In this document: positions 43,745-52,214 of the stretch, piece after piece
Numbering within the stretch: position 1 is the stretch's first letter
How the letters are laid out: the number at the start of each line of letters is the position of its first letter
Assembly: GCA_016292135.1 (NCBI GenBank)
Contig: JAEFAZ010000002.1
Location: forward strand, 62,001 to 126,000
Direction of reading: 5' to 3'
Length of the DNA stretch: 64,000 nt
Source: Saccharofermentans sp.
GTDB taxonomy: Bacteria > Bacillota > Clostridia > Saccharofermentanales > Saccharofermentanaceae
Position numbers and translations under genes: made by a program
Notes under the pieces: generated by a model
Database searches by the model: none
The model's input: only the letters and a program-made list of their open reading frames with translations
What the model was told of the DNA's origin: nothing

Positions 43745-45655
43745 ATGCCGCCCGGAGGAACAGGAAGAGGTATGGGAGGCCCAATGGGGGGCAAGTTCCT
43801 GACAGAAGAAGAGAAGGCTAACCAGCCCAAGGTAACGCCTGCGCTCTTAAAGCGCGTGTTCTCTTATCTCAAGCCCTACAGCAAGCAGCTGATTCTGGTG
43901 CTGATATGCATCATAGTATCGTCTTTCTTCTCGCTCATGCCGTCGATCATAACGGGCAAGATCTTAGACGACGGTCTCATGAAGAAAGACTTCGCAGCCC
44001 TTATCTATTACATCGTTCTTTCACTCATCGTGACGCTCCTTGCAAGCCTGATAGGAGTTGCCGAGACATATATCAACACCTGGATCGCCCAGCACATCAC
44101 ATTTGACATGCGCAACCAGATGTACCGGCATCTGCAGAACATGTCGCAGCGCTTCTTTACGACCAATAACCAGGGCGACATCATCACGAGGATGACGAGC
44201 GACATCGATGGAGTTAAGTCCGTCATCACGAGCACTTTTTCGAGCATACTTTCCAATTCGATAACACTCATAATCGCCATGATCGCCATGTTCCGGAAGA
44301 ACTGGATACTGGCTCTCGTGGGAATAATCATCGTCCCGATCTTCACCGTGCCGACCAGGCAGGCGGGCAAGAAGAGGTGGTCCCTTACCAACGAGTCGCA
44401 GAAGGTGAACGATGAGGTCAACGGGATCCTCAACGAGACCCTGTCAGTAAGCGGCCAGCTCCTGGTCAAGCTTTTCGGCAAGGAGAGATATGAATACGAA
44501 AGGTATGAGAAAGCCAACCGCAAGATGATCGGCCTCAACATCAAGGAGAGCATGGCAGGCCGCTGGTTCAGAGTGGTCTTAACGACCTTCACGAGCATCG
44601 GCCCTATGCTGATCTACCTTGCAGGCGGAATCCTCATGATGAAATATAATTCCGACCTCACGATCGGTGACATCTCGGTCCTGGTCGCCCTCCTCGGCAG
44701 GATGTACATGCCGGTAAACAGCCTCCTCAACATCCAGGTCGACTGGATAAGATCTATGGCTCTCTTCACGAGGATCTTCGACTATTTCGATATCCCCGTC
44801 GAGATCAAGAATGCGCCTGACGCCATAACACCTGAGACGGTCAGGGGAGATGTCGTTTTCGAGCACGTGGAGTTCTCTTACGACGAATCCAAGAAGATCT
44901 TGAAGGACATCAATTTCACTCTCAACGCAGGCAAGAGCATCGCGATCGTCGGCCCCTCGGGTTCCGGCAAGAGTACGATAGTAAATCTCATCCCGAGGCT
45001 CTACGATGTTGACAGCGGCAAGGTCACTTTCGACGGGACCGATGTCAGGAAGATCGATCTCAAGTTCTTAAGGGAGAAGGTCGGCGTCGTATCCCAGGAG
45101 ACATATCTTTTCAACGGTACGATCAGGGAGAATCTTCTCTACGCCAAGCCCGATGCGACTGAAGCCGACATGATCGAAGCCCTCAAGAAAGCGAATATCT
45201 GGGATTTCGTTGAAGGCCAGGAGAAGGGCCTCGACACCGAAGTCGGAAACCGCGGACTGAAACTGTCGGGCGGCGAGAAGCAGCGCATCTCGATCGCGAG
45301 GATCATCCTCAAGGACCCTGTCATCTTCATCTTCGACGAGGCGACTTCCGCATTGGATTCCATATCCGAAAAGAAGATCCAGGATGCGATCGATCCCATC
45401 ATCAAGAGCAAGACCAGTATCCTCATCGCGCACAGGCTCTCGACGATCCTTGCTGCCGATGAGATCCTCGTCGTCAAGGACGGCACCATAGCCGAAAGAG
45501 GTTCGCATAAGGAGCTCCTCTCGAAGGAAGGCATCTACCGCGAACTCTACGAGACCCAGTTCAGCAAGGCTATCGTTGAAGAAGACGGTGTGTCTGAACT
45601 CGAGCAGTACGTGTGGGGTACACAGCCTGCAGATGAGCCTTACGAAGGTGAGTAG
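43745..45655 (+). CDS. ABC exporter, fused permease and ATPase
   Basis: This 636-residue half-transporter has six membrane helices (residues about 45-345), then a nucleotide-binding domain with Walker A GPSGSGKST, signature LSGGEKQR, Walker B VIFIFDEATSALD and the H-loop AHRLST. It belongs to the exporter (MsbA/LmrA/YheI-like) class and probably works as a dimer; two adjacent half-transporters are usual in this group, but here only one is present, so a homodimer is likely. The N-terminal Gly/Pro/Met tail (PPGGTGRGMGGPMGG) is also common in these. The start follows GAGGAGGGAG. The substrate is unknown. Confidence 0.9.
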   Translation: MPPGGTGRGMGGPMGGKFLTEEEKANQPKVTPALLKRVFSYLKPYSKQLILVLICIIVSSFFSLMPSIITGKILDDGLMKKDFAALIYYIVLSLIVTLLASLIGVAETYINTWIAQHITFDMRNQMYRHLQNMSQRFFTTNNQGDIITRMTSDIDGVKSVITSTFSSILSNSITLIIAMIAMFRKNWILALVGIIIVPIFTVPTRQAGKKRWSLTNESQKVNDEVNGILNETLSVSGQLLVKLFGKERYEYERYEKANRKMIGLNIKESMAGRWFRVVLTTFTSIGPMLIYLAGGILMMKYNSDLTIGDISVLVALLGRMYMPVNSLLNIQVDWIRSMALFTRIFDYFDIPVEIKNAPDAITPETVRGDVVFEHVEFSYDESKKILKDINFTLNAGKSIAIVGPSGSGKSTIVNLIPRLYDVDSGKVTFDGTDVRKIDLKFLREKVGVVSQETYLFNGTIRENLLYAKPDATEADMIEALKKANIWDFVEGQEKGLDTEVGNRGLKLSGGEKQRISIARIILKDPVIFIFDEATSALDSISEKKIQDAIDPIIKSKTSILIAHRLSTILAADEILVVKDGTIAERGSHKELLSKEGIYRELYETQFSKAIVEEDGVSELEQYVWGTQPADEPYEGE

Positions 45656-45704
45656 TGCATGTTAAGATATAGGCAGGAATATATATAACAGGGAGGTATT
45701 TTCA

Positions 45705-46253
45705 ATGGCTACAGTTTACGATTTTACGGTTAAGGACAGACAGGGCAACGATGTAAGTCTTGAAGAATATAAGGGCAAGATCCTTCTCATCGTCAACACG
45801 GCGACCGGATGCGGTTTCACGCCTCACTACGATCCGCTTGAAGCGATGTATAAGGAACTCAAGGACAAGGGCTTTGAGATACTGGATTTCCCCTGCAACC
45901 AGTTCGCCAATCAGGCTCCCGGTTCAGACGATGAGATCCACGATTTCTGCACCTTGAAATTCGGTACGGAATTTCCTCAGTTCGCCAAGATCGATGTCAA
46001 CGGCGACACGGCATCACCGCTCTATGCATTTCTCGCAACTGAGAAGCCCTTCGAAGGCTTCGGCAAGGGGATCAAGAATGCTGCTCTGAATAAGTTTGCA
46101 GATGCCAACAACAAGAAGTTCGGCGACAAGGCATATATCAAGTGGAACTTCACCAAGTTCCTGATCGACCGCGAAGGCAATGTCGTCTCCAGGTTCGAAC
46201 CCACGGCTGACATGGACGACGTCAAGAAAGCAGTCGTAGAGGCTTTGGGATAA
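45705..46253 (+). CDS. glutathione peroxidase-family thiol peroxidase
   Basis: This 182-residue protein has the family signatures: NTATGCGFTPHY with peroxidatic Cys about 36, FPCNQFANQ with the conserved Gln, and KWNFTKFLID with the Trp-Asn-Phe. The selenocysteine position is Cys. It reduces hydrogen peroxide and lipid peroxides, usually with thioredoxin in bacteria. The start follows GGGAGG. It lies 50 bases after the ABC exporter, and its stop is three bases before the next gene, so a transcript with the downstream lipoprotein is likely. Confidence 0.9.
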   Translation: MATVYDFTVKDRQGNDVSLEEYKGKILLIVNTATGCGFTPHYDPLEAMYKELKDKGFEILDFPCNQFANQAPGSDDEIHDFCTLKFGTEFPQFAKIDVNGDTASPLYAFLATEKPFEGFGKGIKNAALNKFADANNKKFGDKAYIKWNFTKFLIDREGNVVSRFEPTADMDDVKKAVVEALG

Positions 46254-46256
46254 GAA

Positions 46257-46976
46257 GTGAAGAGAACAGTTTTCCTTAGAGCGGCTGCGCTCATGCTCGG
46301 ATTGGCATTCTGCCTTGTTTCAGGATGCAATGTCTTAGCGCCCAAACAGAGCAACATAAAAGCCGAGAACTGCAACGGGTCTGGAATAGATATCGATATC
46401 AAGCCGGTCGAGTTCCTGAAGCTCGGCGATCACGTCTACTATCCGAGTGAAGGATTTTTCGTTGAAGAGGAAATATATCGCGGCCAGAACGATGCAATAA
46501 GGAGCTGTCTCGAAGAGAAGGATAAAGGAGAAACGGCAAATGTATTCGTATTCTCTTACAGCATCGACGGAGGTTCCGATAAGATCCAAAGGGTTCAGGT
46601 ATACGGCAGAGAATACGACGACGGTATAATCCTGGAAGACCGTCCCTACTGTTGTCAGTCCGGTGACAGCATTGATCATTTCACCAGGACTTTCGGGCAC
46701 AAGAGAGTCCATTATCCCAATAAGTCTTCTGCCATCAGCGTGGATAAGTTCATGGCGGAACTGTCTGAGCTCCTGATCAAAAATACGGCCGACATGCGGA
46801 TGGACAAGGGTAATACCGTATACGGAACATATCTGTTGAAATATATCGACGGCAATGATCTTCTCTACTATGAATTCACGATCAACACAGCCAGTACAGT
46901 CAAGGTCAATGCCAGGACAGGAGAGATCATCGATTATAATTTTGACGACGGGATACCTGACTATTTTGATGATTAA
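46257..46976 (+). CDS. lipoprotein with PepSY-like C-terminus, paralogue B
   Basis: This 239-residue lipoprotein has lipobox LVSGC. It uses a GTG start, three bases after the peroxidase stop. It is paralogous to the proteins at 41828-42844 and 49520-50281: KLGDHVYYPSEGFF, YGTYLLKYIDGNDLLYYEF and VKVNARTGEIIDYNF. It is membrane-anchored outside the cell. Function is unknown. Confidence 0.65.
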   Translation: MKRTVFLRAAALMLGLAFCLVSGCNVLAPKQSNIKAENCNGSGIDIDIKPVEFLKLGDHVYYPSEGFFVEEEIYRGQNDAIRSCLEEKDKGETANVFVFSYSIDGGSDKIQRVQVYGREYDDGIILEDRPYCCQSGDSIDHFTRTFGHKRVHYPNKSSAISVDKFMAELSELLIKNTADMRMDKGNTVYGTYLLKYIDGNDLLYYEFTINTASTVKVNARTGEIIDYNFDDGIPDYFDD

Positions 46977-47042
46977 ACCCGTCACGGCCCGAGTGATATA
47001 ATTCAATAAGGATCCGTAAGGGAAGATAAAGGAGATATTTTA

Positions 47043-47729
47043 ATGAAAAGATTTCTGGCAATAGTTTTGGCGGTCACTATGCTTCTTACTCTCTGCGCAT
47101 GCGGCGGCGAGAAGCTTTACAGCGAAGAAGAATTTCTGAAGGCACTGAATGACGAATACAAGGAATATAATGCCGAATTCGTGATCGTCGATAAAGAAAA
47201 GACTAAGGGGGACAGTATCACCTATAAAGTCGCGCTTAAAGACAACCCCGATCAGACATTCGAAGTGACTAATTCCCTGAGGACCTCAGGCTCAGATATC
47301 GGTCCGAATGTCAATTCCATCAAGAGCACCGAGATCAGATATTATTTCGAGAATCCCCTGGCCTACGAAGCTTATATGCTCAAGAAGGAAGGCCGCATCA
47401 ACAGCGAATATCACATCACGCCGAAGTTCGGAAGATCGAAGACCTACGACGGCAATTACTATGCTGAAGACGCCGAAGAAGGCGAAGATACAGTCATCAG
47501 GATCTACAACAGGAAAGACGAAGAGGTATTTAGTTTTAAGCCCGGTTCCAAATCGGAATACAGGGGCTATTGCTGGGATAAGCTCAACTATAACATCTGG
47601 ATCCAGAAACAGGGCGAAGGCCTCTTCTGCTACAAGATGACAGATGAGGTCTGGGAATTATCTCCTAATGAAGAAAAGCCCGATCACCTGATCTACAACC
47701 TCAATCCCGGCAGCAGGCATACAGGCTGA
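47043..47729 (+). CDS. lipoprotein, unknown
   Basis: This 228-residue lipoprotein has lipobox LTLCAC. The mature protein is acidic and Tyr-rich (EEFLKALNDEYKEYNAEF), with Lys/Glu repeats and a Trp-rich late part (DKLNYNIWIQKQGEG). It is not recognised. It is followed 11 bases later by a membrane protein gene, so the two probably work together. Confidence 0.55.
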   Translation: MKRFLAIVLAVTMLLTLCACGGEKLYSEEEFLKALNDEYKEYNAEFVIVDKEKTKGDSITYKVALKDNPDQTFEVTNSLRTSGSDIGPNVNSIKSTEIRYYFENPLAYEAYMLKKEGRINSEYHITPKFGRSKTYDGNYYAEDAEEGEDTVIRIYNRKDEEVFSFKPGSKSEYRGYCWDKLNYNIWIQKQGEGLFCYKMTDEVWELSPNEEKPDHLIYNLNPGSRHTG

Positions 47730-47739
47730 CAGCAGGACC

Positions 47740-48489
47740 ATGATCAAGAAGAGTCTCAAGAATTACATAAGCAGATCAGGCGTCAAGAAAGATCACGTCA
47801 ACCTGGGCGGGGAGCCTTCCTATAACAGCTGTTTCAATGCAGTCAAGATGAAGAACGGCAAGTGGGAGGTCTTCTATGGCCAATACGGCATAAAGGATCA
47901 CAGGACTGTCCATAAGAAAGAAGAAGATGCCTACGATGCGCTCGCCCGTCTGATCGACATAATAAGGGACGAGAGGAGCGACAAGTTTTCGACCGAAAGA
48001 CACTACCGTGACCGCATGATCCCTTTACAGTTTGCCGGCGTGATCGTGATCTATGCCATTGCGATATTGATGGCTCTCTTCTTCGTGATCTATACGCTCG
48101 TAACGCGAAGCCCCATCGACTGGATCTTCTGGTTCTGGATCGGATGGATAGCCGTCTATACTTTCCTCATCATCTGCTGGTTCAACAAAGATCTTTACGC
48201 TAAGATGGAGTATTACGCGACGCCGGTGATATTCGGCTTGGTATCGCTTGCTTTCATAGGAGTAATGCTCGTGGGATTCGCTTACCTTTTGCCTCTCATC
48301 TTTAGCGGACAGGATGTCGGGGGCAACATCTTTTCGCTTGTCATGACCGAATTATCTTTCGGTACGTATGTCGTAATCTTCTACCATTTCTATCTCAAAA
48401 AATATATCTACAGCTTTATCATTTACTTAAGAAAAAAGAAACACGGCGAAGAAGAGAGTCCGTTTATAGAGATCGAAGATATTTCTTGA
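47740..48489 (+). CDS. four-helix membrane protein, unknown
   Basis: This 249-residue protein has a soluble N-terminal domain of about 95 residues (KNGKWEVFYGQYGIKDHR, a small AP2-like or regulatory beta fold by appearance) and four membrane helices (about 98-225), ending in a charged tail. It shares an operon with the preceding lipoprotein. I cannot assign a family. Confidence 0.55.
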   Translation: MIKKSLKNYISRSGVKKDHVNLGGEPSYNSCFNAVKMKNGKWEVFYGQYGIKDHRTVHKKEEDAYDALARLIDIIRDERSDKFSTERHYRDRMIPLQFAGVIVIYAIAILMALFFVIYTLVTRSPIDWIFWFWIGWIAVYTFLIICWFNKDLYAKMEYYATPVIFGLVSLAFIGVMLVGFAYLLPLIFSGQDVGGNIFSLVMTELSFGTYVVIFYHFYLKKYIYSFIIYLRKKKHGEEESPFIEIEDIS

Positions 48490-48582
48490 CATCCTGAAGA
48501 TAAATCGATATAAGATGGGTAAATGCATGCCTCAGGGGGCGTGTAAATATTTCAGGTGGTATTTGTAAGAGAGGAGGTTTTC

Positions 48583-49017
48583 ATGAACAACAGGAACAAG
48601 TTAAAGATCGTGATCTCTGCATTGCTCGTTATAGGAGCTTTATTGGTCCTTTTCGGCAAGACGGTGATCAAGGGTCCGGGTTTTACTCTGACCTACAAAT
48701 TCATCGATGCACTTAACCCCGCATCGGAAGCAGGCTTCAGGACGTCGACTACGGTATACTGCTGGATACTTCTTGCAGGCGGTATCATCGGCGCAGTGCT
48801 GGTATGGCTCAAACCCGTTTGGGCAAAGCTCATTACATGTGTTATCGGATTTATCCCTCCGATATTCCACATTATCAACAACTTAAGGCTCGGTTACGGA
48901 CCATTCTCCTTCGACGGCGTATGTGAATTCTTCATGTTCTTTTGCCCCCTCGCAGCAGCGGTCCTCACCATCATCCTTATCGTTAAGTTCAAGGAAGAAG
49001 ACAAGCCTCAAGAATAG
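48583..49017 (+). CDS. four-helix membrane protein, unknown
   Basis: This 144-residue protein has helices at residues about 7-24, 55-75, 82-102 and 112-135. ATG 48583 follows GAGAGGAGG; a start 27 bases upstream has no such site. It is the last gene before a terminator and hairpin array 3. Unknown function. Confidence 0.5.
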   Translation: MNNRNKLKIVISALLVIGALLVLFGKTVIKGPGFTLTYKFIDALNPASEAGFRTSTTVYCWILLAGGIIGAVLVWLKPVWAKLITCVIGFIPPIFHIINNLRLGYGPFSFDGVCEFFMFFCPLAAAVLTIILIVKFKEEDKPQE

Positions 49018-49040
49018 AGCATCAGGCTAAGTATTCCGAA

Positions 49041-49095
49041 GGGGCTGTTTCAAAAGTGATCCGTTTCACTTAAGAGACAGCCCCTTTAACTTTTC
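49041..49095 (+). terminator. terminator after 48583-49017
   Basis: The stem GGGGCTGT / ACAGCCCC, with an inner AAGTGA/TCACTT pairing, is followed by TTTAACTTTT. Confidence 0.75.
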
Positions 49096-49389
49096 GATCA
49101 AAATCTCAAAATCAACGATTTAGTAGGAATTTTAACGGCTGATTTCCTACTAAAAACCCGAAAATCCGGATTTGGTAGGAACTATGAGACGATATTTCCT
49201 ATCAAATCTGTGAAATCGCGATTTTAGTAGGAAATTCTTCTCAAAAATTCCTATCAAATCCTCGAAAACAGAGATTTAGTAGGAACTATGAGCCGATATT
49301 TCCTATCAAATCTGCGAAATCGCGATTTTAGTAGGAAATTCTTCTCGAAAATTCCTATCAAATCCTCGAAAACAGAGATTTAGTAGGAA
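49092..49389. repeat. tandem hairpin array 3, six units of 52 bp
   Basis: Right arms (TTTAGTAGGAA with small changes) end at 49129, 49181, 49233, 49285, 49337 and 49389, each step exactly 52 bp. Left arms with TTCCTA begin at 49144, 49196, 49248, 49300 and 49352, also 52 bp apart; the first unit has a decayed left arm. Units 3 and 5, and units 4 and 6, are nearly identical, which points to copying of two-unit blocks. It fills the gap between a terminator and the paralogue C lipoprotein gene. Confidence 0.85.
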
Positions 49390-49519
49390 GCTGGATGACC
49401 GGCGCCGCATCCTTGTTTTCTCCGGATCTGAAATAGCCGGATATGCTCAAAGAGTGAGTATTTTGTTGCAACAATCTCCCTTGATCTTTTGTATTAAAGA
49501 TATAGGGAGGTTCGAAAAC

Positions 49520-50281
49520 ATGAGCAACACGATAAGAAAGATAACAACACTGCTGCTCGCAGCAGCTCTCTTAACATGCTCTGCAGCCTGCAGCAACATT
49601 AACGGGAATAAGGATAGTTCAAATACTCCGGTCAAGAACGAAAGTGAAGACGGGAAGATCACTTCAGACAGCAGCGATCCTGCAGCAGAAAAAGAAACAC
49701 CTGATACACCTAAGGACGATTCAGTCTTCCGTATTTCACTGATCGCATTCAAACCTGCTAACATCCTCAAGATCGGCGAACATACATACTACCCGGATTA
49801 TCTGATAGAAGAAGATGACCGCGCAAGATCTGACAAAGATCACATCATCACGGAACTCACCAAAGCCGATAAGGAACTTCACGATGATGTCTTCATATAT
49901 AGTTACGGGGAATCCGAGACGGGAGGTGAATACCGCTTCTTCGGCAAGACCATGATGAACGGCGTGATCGTCGAAAGCGCAGAAATGATCGCACCTTACG
50001 ACCCGGCAGCAGGCTATGTCTGGGACTGCGACTTTTCAAAATATAGAAGGACCGACATCGACAAGACAAACCTTCTCCCCGCAGAAGATCTGTGTGATAA
50101 GGTCTACGATGCAGCCAAAAACAGGAAGGGCATCGATCTTGTCGGCACCTATCTCCTGAAAGCCGATTCCGAAGGCACCCTTTACTATGAGTTCAGGATC
50201 GGCAAATACAGCAATGTCACCATCGACGCCCGCACAGGTGAGATCATCAACGAGTTCTATTGGGACGGAAGATATTATTAA
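49520..50281 (+). CDS. lipoprotein with PepSY-like C-terminus, paralogue C
   Basis: This 253-residue lipoprotein has lipobox CSAAC, followed by a Ser/Asp/Lys linker (residues about 28-75). The rest matches the proteins at 41828-42844 and 46257-46976: KIGEHTYYPDYLI, VGTYLLKADSEGTLYYEF and VTIDARTGEIINEF. ATG 49520 was chosen for its GGGAGG site and its proper signal peptide. It is monocistronic, with a hairpin array upstream and a terminator-like hairpin downstream. Confidence 0.65.
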   Translation: MSNTIRKITTLLLAAALLTCSAACSNINGNKDSSNTPVKNESEDGKITSDSSDPAAEKETPDTPKDDSVFRISLIAFKPANILKIGEHTYYPDYLIEEDDRARSDKDHIITELTKADKELHDDVFIYSYGESETGGEYRFFGKTMMNGVIVESAEMIAPYDPAAGYVWDCDFSKYRRTDIDKTNLLPAEDLCDKVYDAAKNRKGIDLVGTYLLKADSEGTLYYEFRIGKYSNVTIDARTGEIINEFYWDGRYY

Positions 50282-50291
50282 TTCCCTTCGA

Positions 50292-50331
50292 AAAGAAAAC
50301 CTTAGCAGTGAGAAATGCTCCGCTGCTAAGG
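50292..50331. terminator. bidirectional-looking terminator
   Basis: A 9-bp stem (CCTTAGCAG / CTGCTAAGG) has TTTTCTTTTC following on the minus strand and a weak T content on the plus strand. Confidence 0.5.
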
Positions 50332-50446
50332 CTTATGATTCACCCAGGAAGTGAATTTTCAAGTCTCATTTTGTCTTAGATCAGTTGAATTCAGACAGAG
50401 ACTCTAACACGGTAATTAAGCTTGTTTGGATAACAAATACTTAGAC

Positions 50447-51424
50447 TTATCCCGGTAAAACGGGTGTTGGACCCGGAACTCCGTCGCCTTTAGCCTGAGT
50501 AACTTTGATTACTTTGCTAATATTACCGATCGTAACATAGACATATCCGGTACGTGTTGATGTAGTAATATTTTTGTCGCAACGAACAGTAATCTTGTTC
50601 CCTGTTTGTGAAACATGGAGCCAGTTATATCCGGTTTTGACTGTTGCTTTTACAGTTCCGTATCCTGTTGTAACCGTAAATGATTGATACCCTGCGTTCT
50701 TGGAGAAAGCAAGCACTGACGGAACACCTGTTAATGAATTTGCACTCTGAGTGATCGTGACGGTACGTGTCACTTTCTCATATGAGGATAATGTCATGGT
50801 GAATTTCAGAGTGCATTTTCTTATAGAACCGTTTATATTAGGTTTTGCTTTAAGAGTAAAACAAGTGTTGTTTCCGCTCTGTGTAACCGTAAGCCAATCG
50901 GGAATATTCCCCGAAAGACTGCAGGGAAAGGAATAGAGTTGTTTTGTTTCGCCGGCTACTTTAAAACTCAAAGAAGAAACATTTGGGCCTGCTTCGGATG
51001 TTGTGGTTTGTACAGTGAAAGGATCCTGAGTAAGATAAAATTCATACTTATTGCTTCCCTTGGTAAAGACAATGCTTCCGCTTCTGACCGAAGTGCCGGT
51101 GTTGGCGCTGATCGTTGCTACATAGTAATCGGAATTGGATGAATTTACCGTGATCCAACCCGGAAGAGTATCTTTCTTTAAGGAAGATCCGCTCTTACCG
51201 TCGGATATGTAAATCTGGAACGTGTATCTCTCCGGAGAAATTTTAAAAGTGGTTCTGGAGTTAGATCCTAAAGGCTTAACTAAAAATTTATACACCTCCG
51301 CATTTGATGGGTAAAACCTGGATTTATACACCGCCGCATTCGATACACTTACCAGTCCCAAAAGCATACAGAAGATTAGCGCGATGCTGGTTAGCACGCG
51401 CGGGTAATTTTTTGTTTTGTTCAT
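50447..51424 (-). CDS. secreted protein with BACON-like repeats
   Basis: This 325-residue exported protein has a signal peptide (about residues 1-31) and three BACON-like beta domains. Each holds a Trp-[IL] core and ends in a T.TQ strand: LPGWITVNSSNSD...YEFYLTQ, IPDWLTVTQSGNN...TVTITQ and YNWLHVSQTGNK...VIKVTQ. BACON domains are common in Bacteroidetes glycosidases and mucin- or glycan-binding proteins; here there is no catalytic partner, so a binding or adhesive role is likely. It is more AT-rich than most of the window. It ends GPTPVLPG, with no sorting motif. Confidence 0.7.
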   Translation of the reverse strand: MNKTKNYPRVLTSIALIFCMLLGLVSVSNAAVYKSRFYPSNAEVYKFLVKPLGSNSRTTFKISPERYTFQIYISDGKSGSSLKKDTLPGWITVNSSNSDYYVATISANTGTSVRSGSIVFTKGSNKYEFYLTQDPFTVQTTTSEAGPNVSSLSFKVAGETKQLYSFPCSLSGNIPDWLTVTQSGNNTCFTLKAKPNINGSIRKCTLKFTMTLSSYEKVTRTVTITQSANSLTGVPSVLAFSKNAGYQSFTVTTGYGTVKATVKTGYNWLHVSQTGNKITVRCDKNITTSTRTGYVYVTIGNISKVIKVTQAKGDGVPGPTPVLPG

Positions 51425-51541
51425 ACAAATACCTCGCTACAAATAAAAATCTATCCTGGTAACAAGCTTATTACTCGTGTACAAAAATACTACATCACGA
51501 ATAGGGGCGTGTCAACAGGAAAAAACAGTTTCAGTGCTGAG

Positions 51542-51571
51542 TTGACGTATTTTTTTATGTCAGGATATAAT
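51542..51571 (+). promoter_or_regulatory. promoter of the GIY-YIG gene
   Basis: TTGACG (51542-51547) and TATAAT (51566-51571) are 18 bases apart. Transcription would start near 51578. Confidence 0.6.
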
Positions 51572-51617
51572 TGTTTACAGAATGAAATTTATGATGTTTT
51601 TAGGAAGGAAAAGCAAA

Positions 51618-52112
51618 ATGACTAAAAGAGAACGTGAAGAATATGTAAAGAGAATTAATAAAGCTAAGGAAAGAAATGTTTATGTTCCAGAAGAGATCCT
51701 TTCAGATGAAAAGATCAGAGGCGTTTATGGTTTGTTTAAGGAAAAGGATGGAGAGAAGAAATGTTTTTATGTTGGTAAATCTAATGATATCTTGAATCGA
51801 TTCATTGGAAGTTCCGGACATGTATATGGTTTTTTACAAGGATACAGCAGAGACGTTGCCAAACAGATAGATGAATTAACTAAAAATGGATATATAGTTG
51901 AATGTAGCATACTAAGGCATGTTCCTTATGACTTTAGTAAAGGATTTGATTACAATGCAAACAGGTTGTGTTTGGAGGAACTAAAATCTTTAGTTGAGAA
52001 ACAGTCATTAGGAGAGTGTGAAGGTCAGTTACATGAAGCAGTAAAAGAAGAGTACGATAAAGCAGATTGGGAAAAGGAATCGGCTTCACATTTAAATTCG
52101 GCTAACGATTAA
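51618..52112 (+). CDS. GIY-YIG-like nuclease domain protein
   Basis: This 164-residue protein contains GVYGLFKE and FYVGKSNDILNRF at residues about 33-65, the two-strand signature of GIY-YIG nucleases, including the Arg one helix turn on. A later Glu (EELKSL) could be the metal ligand. Such proteins act in repair, restriction or mobile elements. ATG 51618 follows AAGGAA; an upstream ATG at 51582 is almost at the predicted transcription start and has no ribosome site. The gene is AT-rich and alone, between its own promoter and terminator, as expected of an acquired gene. Confidence 0.65.
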   Translation: MTKREREEYVKRINKAKERNVYVPEEILSDEKIRGVYGLFKEKDGEKKCFYVGKSNDILNRFIGSSGHVYGFLQGYSRDVAKQIDELTKNGYIVECSILRHVPYDFSKGFDYNANRLCLEELKSLVEKQSLGECEGQLHEAVKEEYDKADWEKESASHLNSAND

Positions 52113-52154
52113 TCATCAGATCTGGCTTGCTGATAAGCCGACAGAATTAATGGA

Positions 52155-52200
52155 AATCACCTTTCTCTTACTATACGAAGAGAAAGGTGATTGGTTTTTT
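52155..52200 (+). terminator. terminator of the GIY-YIG gene
   Basis: A 15-bp perfect stem (AATCACCTTTCTCTT with AAGAGAAAGGTGATT) is followed by GG and seven T. It also lies at the end of the convergent mgtE gene. Confidence 0.9.
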
Positions 52201-52214
52201 TCAAACAGAATAAT

